From: JAKIVR01 sp035933635
GTDB lineage: Archaea > Thermoplasmatota > Thermoplasmata > Lutacidiplasmatales > UBA184
Assembly: GCA_035933635.1 (NCBI GenBank)
Contig: DASYYY010000039.1
Coordinates: 1 to 25,771 of the forward strand
Direction of reading: 5' to 3'
Length of the DNA stretch: 25,771 bases
In this document: piece after piece, positions 1 through 5,552 of the stretch
Layout: every line of letters begins with the position of its first letter
Numbering within the stretch: the stretch's first letter is position 1
The notes under the pieces: model-generated
Seen by the model: the letters and a program-made list of their open reading frames with translations, nothing else
Databases searched by the model: none
Told to the model about the DNA's origin: nothing
Made by a program: the position numbers and the translations under genes

Positions 1-666
1 CGCCTGGACCAGAATAAGAACCTCAGGCGGAAAATCTGCCAACAGGAGCGGTTGAGGCATCCCCCTCGACTATCGTCGTGGGTCCCGAGGTGTTACAGCG
101 GGGCGACCCCAGCTACTGGGTCCCGAAAATTTACAGAACCGGTTTGAAACGAACTGTCTCGCGCTGGTCAGGCTAACATTGGCCGGTCGGGGGGCCAGAA
201 CGGCGGCTTTCAATGGACCATCGAGCGGCCCGCGAGAGCTCGCCCGTCATCGCGCGCCGACTTGTTTCGCCCTCCAGGTGACCGGACGTGAGTCCGCGGG
301 AGGATTGTACCTGGGCACCCCGTAACGAGCGACCGCGGTCCTCAACGAGTTTTCCGCTAGGACGTCCAAACGGTGTGGTGGATTTGTTTGCACCTCGGAG
401 TGCGCCGTGTCGTGGTGTACGAGTACCGACATGACCATTCGGGCTTGTTCCGCCGGGGGGGTGCGTGCTTCGCACACGACCGTCAGCGCCGATGGGAGAT
501 TCTCCTCGATACGGTGGAGGCGCCGTCCGAGAGTCGGCGCCAGATGTCGACACAGTGGGGAGGAGTCGGCATCGCGAACGTTGGGGGTCGTGTAGTCGGC
601 CCGGATGCCCCACGGACCCGAAGGGCGAGCTCATGCCGCCTTTGGCCCTAGAGTTGAGAGCCTCCT
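1..666. other. Stretch with no supportable gene
   Basis: No reading frame here has convincing protein character. Frame 1 on the plus strand is open from the window edge to a TGA at 145-147 (48 codons). It could be the tail of a gene entering from the left, but the residues resemble nothing I recognise. The first 150 bases look less GC-rich than the rest of the window. A 6-base inverted repeat (CGCCTG at 1-6, CAGGCG at 24-29) and a short hairpin near 461-477 are visible. I see no clear TATA box for the gene starting at 667. The segment could be decayed coding sequence, a long untranslated region or an RNA gene; the sequence does not decide. Confidence 0.4.
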
Positions 667-1974
667 ATGGTCTCGCGGCTTCGTCTCGTGCTCGTCGCCC
701 TGACCTGTGCCGCGCTGGTGATCACCCCGACGGCGGTGTGGTACTGGGCCAACCTCTCGCACGCCCCAGGAGGTGTGAAAACGGTGCCCCCGTGCGCGTG
801 CAACGGAACTCTCGTGGCGTTCGAGGTGTACAACGCGACCAGTGCTCTGGGGGCTGCGTTTGTCGACGGTGCCCCCCAGGCCTTCGCGGGGAACGGAACC
901 GTCGCCCTCGTCACCGGAGTGGTGGGAGACCCGGGGAAGCTCACCACCCCCTTCCCCCTCCTCGGACAAGTCGATCCCAATCTGACCGACTCCGGTGCGG
1001 TGAACCGTTCCTCGGAGGTTGCCACCCTCTTCGCGGGTGGAGATACACTGGGGATCGGCTGGAACGGATCGGCGTGGCTCATCACGGGCGAGGCTCGGTG
1101 GGGCAACCTCTCTACCGGCGCGGCCGCGGCGCTCAGGGGAACGACGTGGACCAACTTGACCCCGCTCCTGCTCCCGTACTTCGAGGGAAACGGGGGGGTG
1201 TGGTTCGACGCATGGAACGGCACCGCATGGTTGCTCGGGGGAGAGTCGAATCAGGGTGCGGAGCTGGTGGCGCTGCAAGACGGCGTCGTACGGGATCTGA
1301 CCTCGGTCATCCCCAACAACGGGCCGAATCATTGGATCCAGTCCATCGGCTGGAACGGCACAACATGGCTCGTCGGGGGCCGCGGAGTATTCGGCGCCCT
1401 CGAAGGGACCCGCTACACGAATCTCCTGCCGCTGTCCGCGTTTAGCCAAGGGGGCGTGTTTGCGGCCGGATGGAACGGGTCGGCATGGTTGGTGGGAGGG
1501 GGAAGCCCCGGATCGGTCGAGAGCCTCCGTGGAAACACCCTCGAGTCTGGACCCGTCCTCCCGTCCAACTTCACCCTCTGGGTCGATACAGTGGCTTGGG
1601 ACGGTGAGGGCTGGTACATCGGCGGAGCAGGCGCCACTACTGCGGGCACGCGCATTCCCGAGCTCCTCTACTGGGACCCGAGCTCGCAGACCATGTTGGA
1701 TCTCACTTCCCGGCTGCCCGCCAGCTTCTATGGCGGCCAAGTACAGTTCGGCGCCGTCTGGGACTCGGGCAGTTCCTCGAGCATACTCTTTGTTGGGCAG
1801 GGTGGTCTGGAGCCGGCCACCCCGCAGGGCGGACCGAGTCACGGGGCGGCCGCCGTATTCACACGCGAACTTCAGGTCGAGCCGGTGAGCACCATAGCGC
1901 AGGGGAGTAGCCTGCGCAGCGGACTCCCGAGCAATCCGGGTGTGCCAATGGCAGTTCGCGCCCGCGGAGAGTGA
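667..1974 (+). CDS. Secreted or membrane-anchored propeller-like repeat protein
   Basis: 435 residues. The N-terminus has Arg residues followed by a hydrophobic stretch (about residues 5-27) that looks like a signal peptide or membrane anchor, so the rest should lie outside the cell. A repeat with core W-(N/D)-G-x-x-W-(L/Y) recurs with W at residues 132, 183, 229, 269 and 311, spaced 40-51 residues, each followed by a Gly-rich turn. This spacing is typical of blades of a kelch-like beta-propeller, though I cannot name a family. The first four copies contain an Asn-Gly-Ser/Thr sequon at the same place, and more sequons lie elsewhere, so N-glycosylation is likely. It ends 34 bases before the convergent HxlR-type gene. 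The function (adhesion, ligand binding or cell-surface structure) is unknown. The ATG at 667 was chosen because it gives a normal signal sequence. Confidence 0.75.
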   Translation: MVSRLRLVLVALTCAALVITPTAVWYWANLSHAPGGVKTVPPCACNGTLVAFEVYNATSALGAAFVDGAPQAFAGNGTVALVTGVVGDPGKLTTPFPLLGQVDPNLTDSGAVNRSSEVATLFAGGDTLGIGWNGSAWLITGEARWGNLSTGAAAALRGTTWTNLTPLLLPYFEGNGGVWFDAWNGTAWLLGGESNQGAELVALQDGVVRDLTSVIPNNGPNHWIQSIGWNGTTWLVGGRGVFGALEGTRYTNLLPLSAFSQGGVFAAGWNGSAWLVGGGSPGSVESLRGNTLESGPVLPSNFTLWVDTVAWDGEGWYIGGAGATTAGTRIPELLYWDPSSQTMLDLTSRLPASFYGGQVQFGAVWDSGSSSSILFVGQGGLEPATPQGGPSHGAAAVFTRELQVEPVSTIAQGSSLRSGLPSNPGVPMAVRARGE

Positions 1975-2008
1975 TCAGCTCGATAGATCCCCGAGCGTGG
2001 TCGGAAGT

Positions 2009-2344
2009 CTAGATCGTCGGTACGGCCCGGAGCCATCGGGCGAGCGGGGCCAGTGAATCGTGCAACATCTGCCCGCGTGTCGTCAACGAGTACGCTCGCA
2101 CCATCCCCCGTGGCCCCTCGGTAGGAACCCTCCGGACCAGGCGGGCCTGCTCCAACGAACGGAGCGTCGTCGTGAGCGTCGCCGGGCTGACACCGGAAAG
2201 GCAGCGCTGGATTGGGCCAAACCGGACGGTTCCATATTTTCCGAGGAGAGAGATGACGCAAACCGCCCATTTCTTGCCGACTACGTCGATCATTCCGACG
2301 GGAGGGCACGGACATTCGAGCTCGCCCTCGCAGCACTGCGACAC
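2009..2344 (-). CDS. HxlR-family winged-helix regulator with Cys-rich N-terminus
   Basis: 111 residues from a GTG start. The body matches the HxlR family: an Asp-Val-Val-Gly-Lys-Lys-Trp segment (about residues 20-26) corresponding to the usual family signature, a recognition helix around residues 50-65, and a C-terminal wing and helix. HxlR proteins normally have one conserved N-terminal Cys; here there are four (C4, C5, C11, C13) in the pattern CC-x5-C-x-C, plus one in the next helix (C29). This suggests thiol-based sensing of a metal or metalloid. The GTG start retains this segment; an internal ATG at residue 18 would remove it. The gene diverges from the Cys-rich peptide, arsenate reductase and aquaporin genes, so it is the obvious candidate repressor of that operon, standing in for the usual ArsR. 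Family assignment is firm; ligand and target are inferred. Confidence 0.82.
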   Translation of the reverse strand: MSQCCEGELECPCPPVGMIDVVGKKWAVCVISLLGKYGTVRFGPIQRCLSGVSPATLTTTLRSLEQARLVRRVPTEGPRGMVRAYSLTTRGQMLHDSLAPLARWLRAVPTI

Positions 2345-2363
2345 TGCGTACGTACGAAGCGTC

Positions 2364-2390
2364 GCCTTATCACTGCTTCAGTTATTGAAG
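2364..2390. promoter_or_regulatory. Divergent promoter and candidate operator
   Basis: This is the AT-richest part of the 62-base gap between the divergent regulator and the 28-residue peptide gene. A palindrome with arms CTTCA (2376-2380) and TGAAG (2386-2390) and a 5-base spacer GTTAT lies just upstream of the plus-strand start. The TTAT-containing stretches at 2367-2370 and 2382-2385 could be TATA elements: read on the minus strand, the ATAAGG around 2365-2370 is about 25 bases from the regulator's GTG, and on the plus strand AGTTATT is about 24 bases from the ATG at 2407. A regulator bound to the palindrome would cover the plus promoter. Operator assignment is inference. Confidence 0.45.
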
Positions 2391-2406
2391 TGCAAGAGGT
2401 CCGACG

Positions 2407-2493
2407 ATGCCCGAGGAGAAGTGCTGCGATCCCGAGTGCTGTCCCTGCGACCCGACCACCTGCCCGCCCGGCTGTTGCGACGGGTGCTGCTGA
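2407..2493 (+). CDS. 28-residue cysteine-rich peptide (metallothionein-like)
   Basis: A short ATG-started frame encodes 28 residues, ten of them Cys (6, 7, 11, 12, 14, 19, 23, 24, 27, 28), with acidic residues and prolines between and almost no hydrophobic residues. It begins about 24 bases after an AT-rich promoter-like stretch, and its TGA at 2491-2493 lies inside the start of the arsenate reductase gene, so the two should be translationally coupled. Such a composition fits a thiolate cluster binding soft metals or arsenite, as metallothioneins do, but I recognise no named family. Its CC-x3-CC-P-C segment resembles the Cys-rich N-terminus of the divergent regulator. Against it: very short frames occur by chance, and this could be a leader peptide whose translation controls the downstream gene. 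The density and spacing of Cys codons argue that it is real. Confidence 0.6.
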   Translation: MPEEKCCDPECCPCDPTTCPPGCCDGCC

Positions 2494-2909
2494 CGAACGA
2501 GCGCACCGTCCTGTTCGTCTGCGTGGGGAACGCCGCCCGCTCGCTGATGGCGGAGGCGTTCTTCAACGCCGATCCGCCCACGGGGTGGCGGGCGGTCTCC
2601 GCCGGAACGCAGCCGGCGCGATTGCCGAATCCTCGGACCGCGCCCATGCTCGCCGAGGTGGGGGTCGCGCCCCCGCCCCATCGTCCTCAGGCGCTGACCG
2701 AGTCCATGACGGACTCGGCCCAGGTCCGGATCACGATGGGCTGCCTGGACGAGGCGAGCTGCCCGGCCCGGCTGAAGTCGGGCCCGGTGGAGGACTGGGG
2801 GCTTCCCGACCCGGCCGCGCTCGCCGACCCGGAGTTCCGCAGTGTACGGGACGAGATCCGCCGACGAGTGGCCGAACTCCGGACGCGACTGTCGAGCCTT
2901 CCGAAGTGA
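2484..2909 (+). CDS. arsC: Arsenate reductase, low-molecular-weight phosphatase type
   Basis: 141 residues from the GTG at 2484, which places the catalytic loop near the N-terminus as in the family (about 130-140 residues). The P-loop is C13-V-G-N-A-A-R19-S20, the CX5R signature of low-molecular-weight phosphatases and thioredoxin-linked arsenate reductases. Two further cysteines, C87 and C93, lie where these reductases carry the pair that relays electrons after C13 attacks arsenate. The segment E-D-W-G-L-P-D-P-A (103-111) holds the expected general-acid Asp. Known chemistry: arsenate to arsenite using thioredoxin or a similar donor. The start overlaps the end of the Cys-rich peptide gene by 10 bases and the stop overlaps the aquaporin GTG. 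A longer upstream frame exists but runs through the peptide gene and promoter. A plain protein-tyrosine phosphatase is less likely because of the extra Cys pair. Confidence 0.85.
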   Translation: MLLTNERTVLFVCVGNAARSLMAEAFFNADPPTGWRAVSAGTQPARLPNPRTAPMLAEVGVAPPPHRPQALTESMTDSAQVRITMGCLDEASCPARLKSGPVEDWGLPDPAALADPEFRSVRDEIRRRVAELRTRLSSLPK

Positions 2910-3607
2910 ACCGCCCGCTCCTGCTCCGCTGCCTCGCGGAGGTCGGCGGGACCGCCGCCTTGGTGGGTATCGGGACCGGGGCGATCGTGGCCGGCGCCAA
3001 CGCCGGCGGGGTCGCCCAGTGGGTGCTCGCCCTCGCCTGGTTCGCGGCCGTAGCGATCCCCGTCCTGGCGTTCGCCGCGGTCAGCGGAGCTCACCTCAAC
3101 CCCGTGGTCACGCTCGGTCTGATGGTGGACCGACGCTTTCCCTCGCGCGAGATCGCCCCCTACGCTGGCGCCCAATTCGCCGGCGCGTTTACCGGAACGC
3201 TCCTCGTCCGTGCCGCCCTAGGGACGGGCGCGCACCTCGGATCGACCCTGTCCCGGGCCCCATCTCTCGTGGACACATTCCTGCTCGAATTCGCCTTCAC
3301 TGCGGCGCTCGTACTCTCCGTGCTCGTGATCGTACGCTTGGGCCCGGCAGCGTCTCGCTGGTGGTTGCTGGTGCCGCCGGCGGTGGTGGGCATATCGACC
3401 TTCGTGATAGGACCGTGGACCGGCAGTTCGCTCAACCCGGCTCGAAGTATCGCACCCGCCGTGATTTCGCAGAGCTTCGACGGGCTCTGGGTCTATCTCC
3501 TGGCCACACCCTTGGCCGCGCTGGCGGTCGCACTTTCCGTCCGTCGGTCGGGGGCCTCGAGGTCCGAAGCCGAGCCCGCGATGCCGGCGGCGAAGGGCGA
3601 GGGGTAG
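2906..3607 (+). CDS. aqpS: MIP-family aquaglyceroporin, probable arsenite channel
   Basis: 233 residues, six hydrophobic segments and two half-helix motifs: H-L-N65-P-V near the first half and L-N177-P-A-R180 in the second, with R180 the selectivity-filter Arg of the family. The first motif is NPV rather than NPA, a known kind of variation in glyceroporin-like members. The GTG start overlaps the arsC TGA (GTGA), so the two are translated together. In Sinorhizobium meliloti an aquaglyceroporin (AqpS) encoded with ArsC replaces an ArsB pump: arsenate is reduced inside and the neutral arsenite leaves down its gradient. The arrangement here strongly suggests the same route; no ArsB, Acr3 or ArsA is nearby. 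The polar tail after residue 212 is unusual but short. Family assignment is firm; substrate is inferred from context. Confidence 0.88.
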   Translation: MNRPLLLRCLAEVGGTAALVGIGTGAIVAGANAGGVAQWVLALAWFAAVAIPVLAFAAVSGAHLNPVVTLGLMVDRRFPSREIAPYAGAQFAGAFTGTLLVRAALGTGAHLGSTLSRAPSLVDTFLLEFAFTAALVLSVLVIVRLGPAASRWWLLVPPAVVGISTFVIGPWTGSSLNPARSIAPAVISQSFDGLWVYLLATPLAALAVALSVRRSGASRSEAEPAMPAAKGEG

Positions 3608-3625
3608 GCGGGGTCCGGGAGAATT

Positions 3626-3913
3626 TCACGCGAACGCGGCGCGGCTGACCCCGTGCTCGTTGCGCACGTGGGAATCCCAGGTGCGCATGATCGAGAAGGA
3701 CCGGCTGCACATCGGGCAGTGGAACCGCCCCTCCGGTTCCTTCGCCCAGTCGTCGCCTTCGTGGTCGTGGTCGGCGGACTTGCGGCCCCCCCAGAGGTTC
3801 CAGGGGAGGCGGAACGACCGGACCGCGAGGACCAGTACGAGCCCCAGTACGGGCAGCGTGGCCAGCTCACCGGTCCACGCGAGCGCGATCTGCGTCGGCG
3901 AGGCGACCGTCAT
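3626..3913 (-). CDS. Small membrane-anchored protein with C2H2 zinc finger
   Basis: 95 residues. One hydrophobic helix (about residues 17-34) is followed by a basic then acidic and His-rich linker and a C-terminal finger with ligands C66, C69, H82 and H87, the spacing C-X2-C-X12-H-X4-H, with the conserved aromatic F73 and hydrophobic W79 of a classical C2H2 fold. The ATG at 3913 overlaps the stop of the upstream small membrane gene in an ATGA arrangement, so the two are probably one transcription and translation unit. With the finger on the cytoplasmic side it could bind nucleic acid or protein at the membrane. Single C2H2 fingers occur in archaea but their roles are mostly unknown. The gene ends 18 bases from the convergent aquaporin gene. 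Confidence 0.75.
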   Translation of the reverse strand: MTVASPTQIALAWTGELATLPVLGLVLVLAVRSFRLPWNLWGGRKSADHDHEGDDWAKEPEGRFHCPMCSRSFSIMRTWDSHVRNEHGVSRAAFA

Positions 3914-4080
3914 GCCCCGCGCGGAGTACTCGCGACGATCTGGAGCCAGGCGAAGGAAAAGTACCACAGTGCCGCGAGCGTGATCACCGAGAAGGCGACC
4001 ATCCCGAGAATCAGATCGGCGAGAAGGAACGCCCCGGCGCCCCGAAGGATGCGCTCGGGTGTGTATCGTAGTTCCCGCAT
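3910..4080 (-). CDS. Small hydrophobic membrane protein
   Basis: 56 residues from the ATG at 4080: a charged N-terminus (about residues 1-13) and then a hydrophobic run of some 36 residues, long enough for one or two membrane helices, with aromatic residues near its end. A longer frame reaches upstream but adds an Arg-rich, unconvincing N-terminus and would start inside the likely promoter. The stop overlaps the ATG of the zinc-finger membrane protein by four bases. I do not recognise a family; the pairing suggests the two products work together, possibly as a small membrane complex. Confidence 0.6.
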   Translation of the reverse strand: MRELRYTPERILRGAGAFLLADLILGMVAFSVITLAALWYFSFAWLQIVASTPRGA

Positions 4081-4121
4081 CGGCGTGCTCGTCCGACGAA
4101 GTACTCTGTGGCGACATAGCA

Positions 4122-4129
4122 CTATATAG
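4122..4129 (-). promoter_or_regulatory. TATA box for the small membrane-protein pair
   Basis: The palindromic CTATATAG lies 42-49 bases upstream of the ATG at 4080 on the minus strand, predicting a transcript start near 4098 and a short leader of about 18 bases. Because the element is symmetric it could also serve plus-strand transcription into the structured intergenic segment that follows. Confidence 0.5.
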
Positions 4130-4140
4130 ACTGTCGTATG

Positions 4141-4541
4141 CGACGGAGACTCACGGCCCCGGAGTGCGTCTCCTTCGACGGAGGGGGCGTTGGATTCCGT
4201 GCGGTAGGGTCGTGATTCGCCCCAGCGGGGTATCGCGATGGGGGCCGGAACTCCCTTGGAGGGCCCCGAGGTCGCTCCCCCCGGATCGACACGAGGTGGG
4301 CGGTCCCACCGATGGAGCCGGCCCCCTAGGCAATGTGGCGCAGTCAGGTCACCCCGTGGCGGGGAGTTCCCTTCGCTGCTCGTCTGCTACGCGGGCGGCC
4401 GCGGGGTGGGGGATTCCGGGGCGCACGGTCGTCCGTCGACCTTAGGTTCGCTGGGGTCGACCGGGCGGCTCGAACCGCGCCTGCGCGCGGAGGTCTGATA
4501 TCCCACCTGCCGCCCATCTTTGCTGTGCGAGGCCCGCGTCG
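4141..4541. other. Gene-free segment rich in inverted repeats; possible structured RNA
   Basis: No convincing protein frame lies here. Several complementary arms do: GGAGAC-T-CAC (4145-4154) with GTG-C-GTCTCC (4164-4173); GGGGGCCGG (4240-4248) with CCGGCCCCC (4318-4326), enclosing the hairpin GGTGGG-CGGT-CCCACC (4295-4310); GGAACTCCC (4247-4255) with GGGAGTTCC (4362-4370), which would compete with the previous stem; and a closed three-way arrangement GGGCGGC (4463-4469) with GCCGCCC (4509-4515) around CCGCGC-CTGC-GCGCGG (4475-4490) and AGGT/ACCT (4491-4494, 4505-4508), followed by a short T-rich stretch. I could not match it to SRP RNA, RNase P RNA or 5S rRNA. It may be a non-coding RNA or a structured leader of the gene at 4542, but GC-rich DNA forms such repeats by chance. 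Confidence 0.3.
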
Positions 4542-5009
4542 ATGCCCCCGCTGTTACGATCGCGCGAGCGCCGAGGGACCCTGCTCGTCGGGGTAGGTAC
4601 CGCCGTCGCGATCGCCGTGATCCTCATCGTCGGTATCAACAGCCCCGTGTCCCCCAAGGGGACCGTCGACAGCCTTGAGGTCCGGATTGTCGGGCAAGGG
4701 ACGACCCCGCAGGGGACCGGTTGGTTCGGCACGCCGGAGCTGAACTACACCGGAGCTCAGAATGGCTACCCGTTCAACTTCGGGCTCGGAAGCTCGTTCA
4801 ACTATTCCCTTCAGATGGCCAACGGCGATCGGTCCCCCCACAGCGTCAGCTCCGTGGGGGTCAACGCGCCGTTCCGGGTCCTCGCGGTGTCGCCCCCCCT
4901 TCCCTACCAGGTCGGCGGGCTGGACGACTTCCTGTTGACCGTGACGCTCGGGACGCCGACGGCATCCGGCCAGTATTCGGTCGAGCTCACGATCAACACC
5001 TACGGCTAG
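4542..5009 (+). CDS. Membrane-anchored extracellular beta-rich protein, copy 1
   Basis: 155 residues. Arg-rich N-terminus, one hydrophobic helix (about residues 13-31), then a Ser/Thr/Gly/Asn-rich beta-strand domain with the sequons NYT and NYS, which should face outward. The C-terminal 75 residues align with the next gene around the shared elements H-S-V-S-S-V, P-F-x-V, P-L-P, a G-L-x-D turn, T-L, and G-x-Y-S near the end, so the two are tandem paralogues. The fold is probably an immunoglobulin-like or similar sandwich. I recognise no named family. Only 17 bases separate it from copy 2, so they are likely co-transcribed. The ATG at 4542 gives a normal signal anchor. Confidence 0.7.
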   Translation: MPPLLRSRERRGTLLVGVGTAVAIAVILIVGINSPVSPKGTVDSLEVRIVGQGTTPQGTGWFGTPELNYTGAQNGYPFNFGLGSSFNYSLQMANGDRSPHSVSSVGVNAPFRVLAVSPPLPYQVGGLDDFLLTVTLGTPTASGQYSVELTINTYG

Positions 5010-5026
5010 GCCGGGTCGGGGTCCGC

Positions 5027-5488
5027 ATGATCAACACGGATTCCGGGTCCCGCGGACGATTCTGGCGGATCGTCATCGTCGCGATCGTCGTCGTGGCCGG
5101 CGGGCTCGGCATCCTGGGCTACCTGCTGCTCTCGAGCCCGCTCGCGAAGGTGACGGTGAGCGGAGGGACCGTCACCATCGAGGAGGGCCAGGGTCCTCAC
5201 GGATGGTGGTTCAGCCCGCCGCATCGCAATGTCAGTGGCTCCGGGTATCCGCTCTCGCTCTCCGGGGGCGCGACCTTCCAGGTGCCGATCGTGCTCGCGA
5301 ACACCGACACCGCCAACCACAGCGTGAGCTCCGTCGAGGTGGCCTCACCGTTCTCAGTGGTCTCGTCCTCGAGCCCGCTGCCCGCGACCGTGGCCGGGCT
5401 GTCGGACACGACGCTGGTGCTCACCCTGAAGGCGCCGTTGTCGGCCGGGACCTACTCCTTCAACGTGACCGTCATCTGCGCGAGCTGA
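5027..5488 (+). CDS. Membrane-anchored extracellular beta-rich protein, copy 2
   Basis: 153 residues from the ATG at 5027. Short cytoplasmic tail with Arg, one hydrophobic helix (about residues 15-37), then an outward-facing domain rich in Ser, Thr and Val with several N-glycosylation sequons. It shares its core with copy 1, including H-S-V-S-S-V, P-L-P and G-T-Y-S. A frame continuing upstream overlaps copy 1 in another frame and is spurious. No function can be assigned. Similar short, single-helix, beta-rich secreted proteins are frequent in Thermoplasmatota-like genomes, which is general knowledge and not proof. Confidence 0.72.
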   Translation: MINTDSGSRGRFWRIVIVAIVVVAGGLGILGYLLLSSPLAKVTVSGGTVTIEEGQGPHGWWFSPPHRNVSGSGYPLSLSGGATFQVPIVLANTDTANHSVSSVEVASPFSVVSSSSPLPATVAGLSDTTLVLTLKAPLSAGTYSFNVTVICAS

Positions 5489-5520
5489 ACGGCCCGAGAC
5501 GCGCCCGTCCTCCGCGCAGG

Positions 5521-5526
5521 TTTATC
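5521..5526 (+). promoter_or_regulatory. TATA box for DP2 gene
   Basis: TTTATC in an otherwise GC-rich gap, 27-32 bases before the TTG start at 5553. This places the transcript start at or next to the start codon, as expected for a leaderless message, and supports TTG as the true start. Confidence 0.55.
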
Positions 5527-5552
5527 CTCCGGGCCCCACGTCGGGGGCCATC

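Noticed and set aside
133..145. ACAGAACCGG resembling the conserved 3' region of RNase P RNA
   Set aside because: The matching 5' P4 strand and the other conserved blocks are absent within a plausible distance; a ten-base resemblance is not enough.
173..651. Overlapping frames of 92-153 residues on both strands
   Set aside because: Compositions are Arg/Ser/Gly/Pro-rich without hydrophobic cores or motifs, as expected from chance frames in GC-rich DNA.
4463..4515. tRNA-like minus-strand segment with GGGCGGC/GCCGCCC and a GGTTCGA
   Set aside because: Only about 54 bases, no proper T-stem, no D-arm and no anticodon arm; trying an intron did not restore one. Kept only as part of the structured segment.
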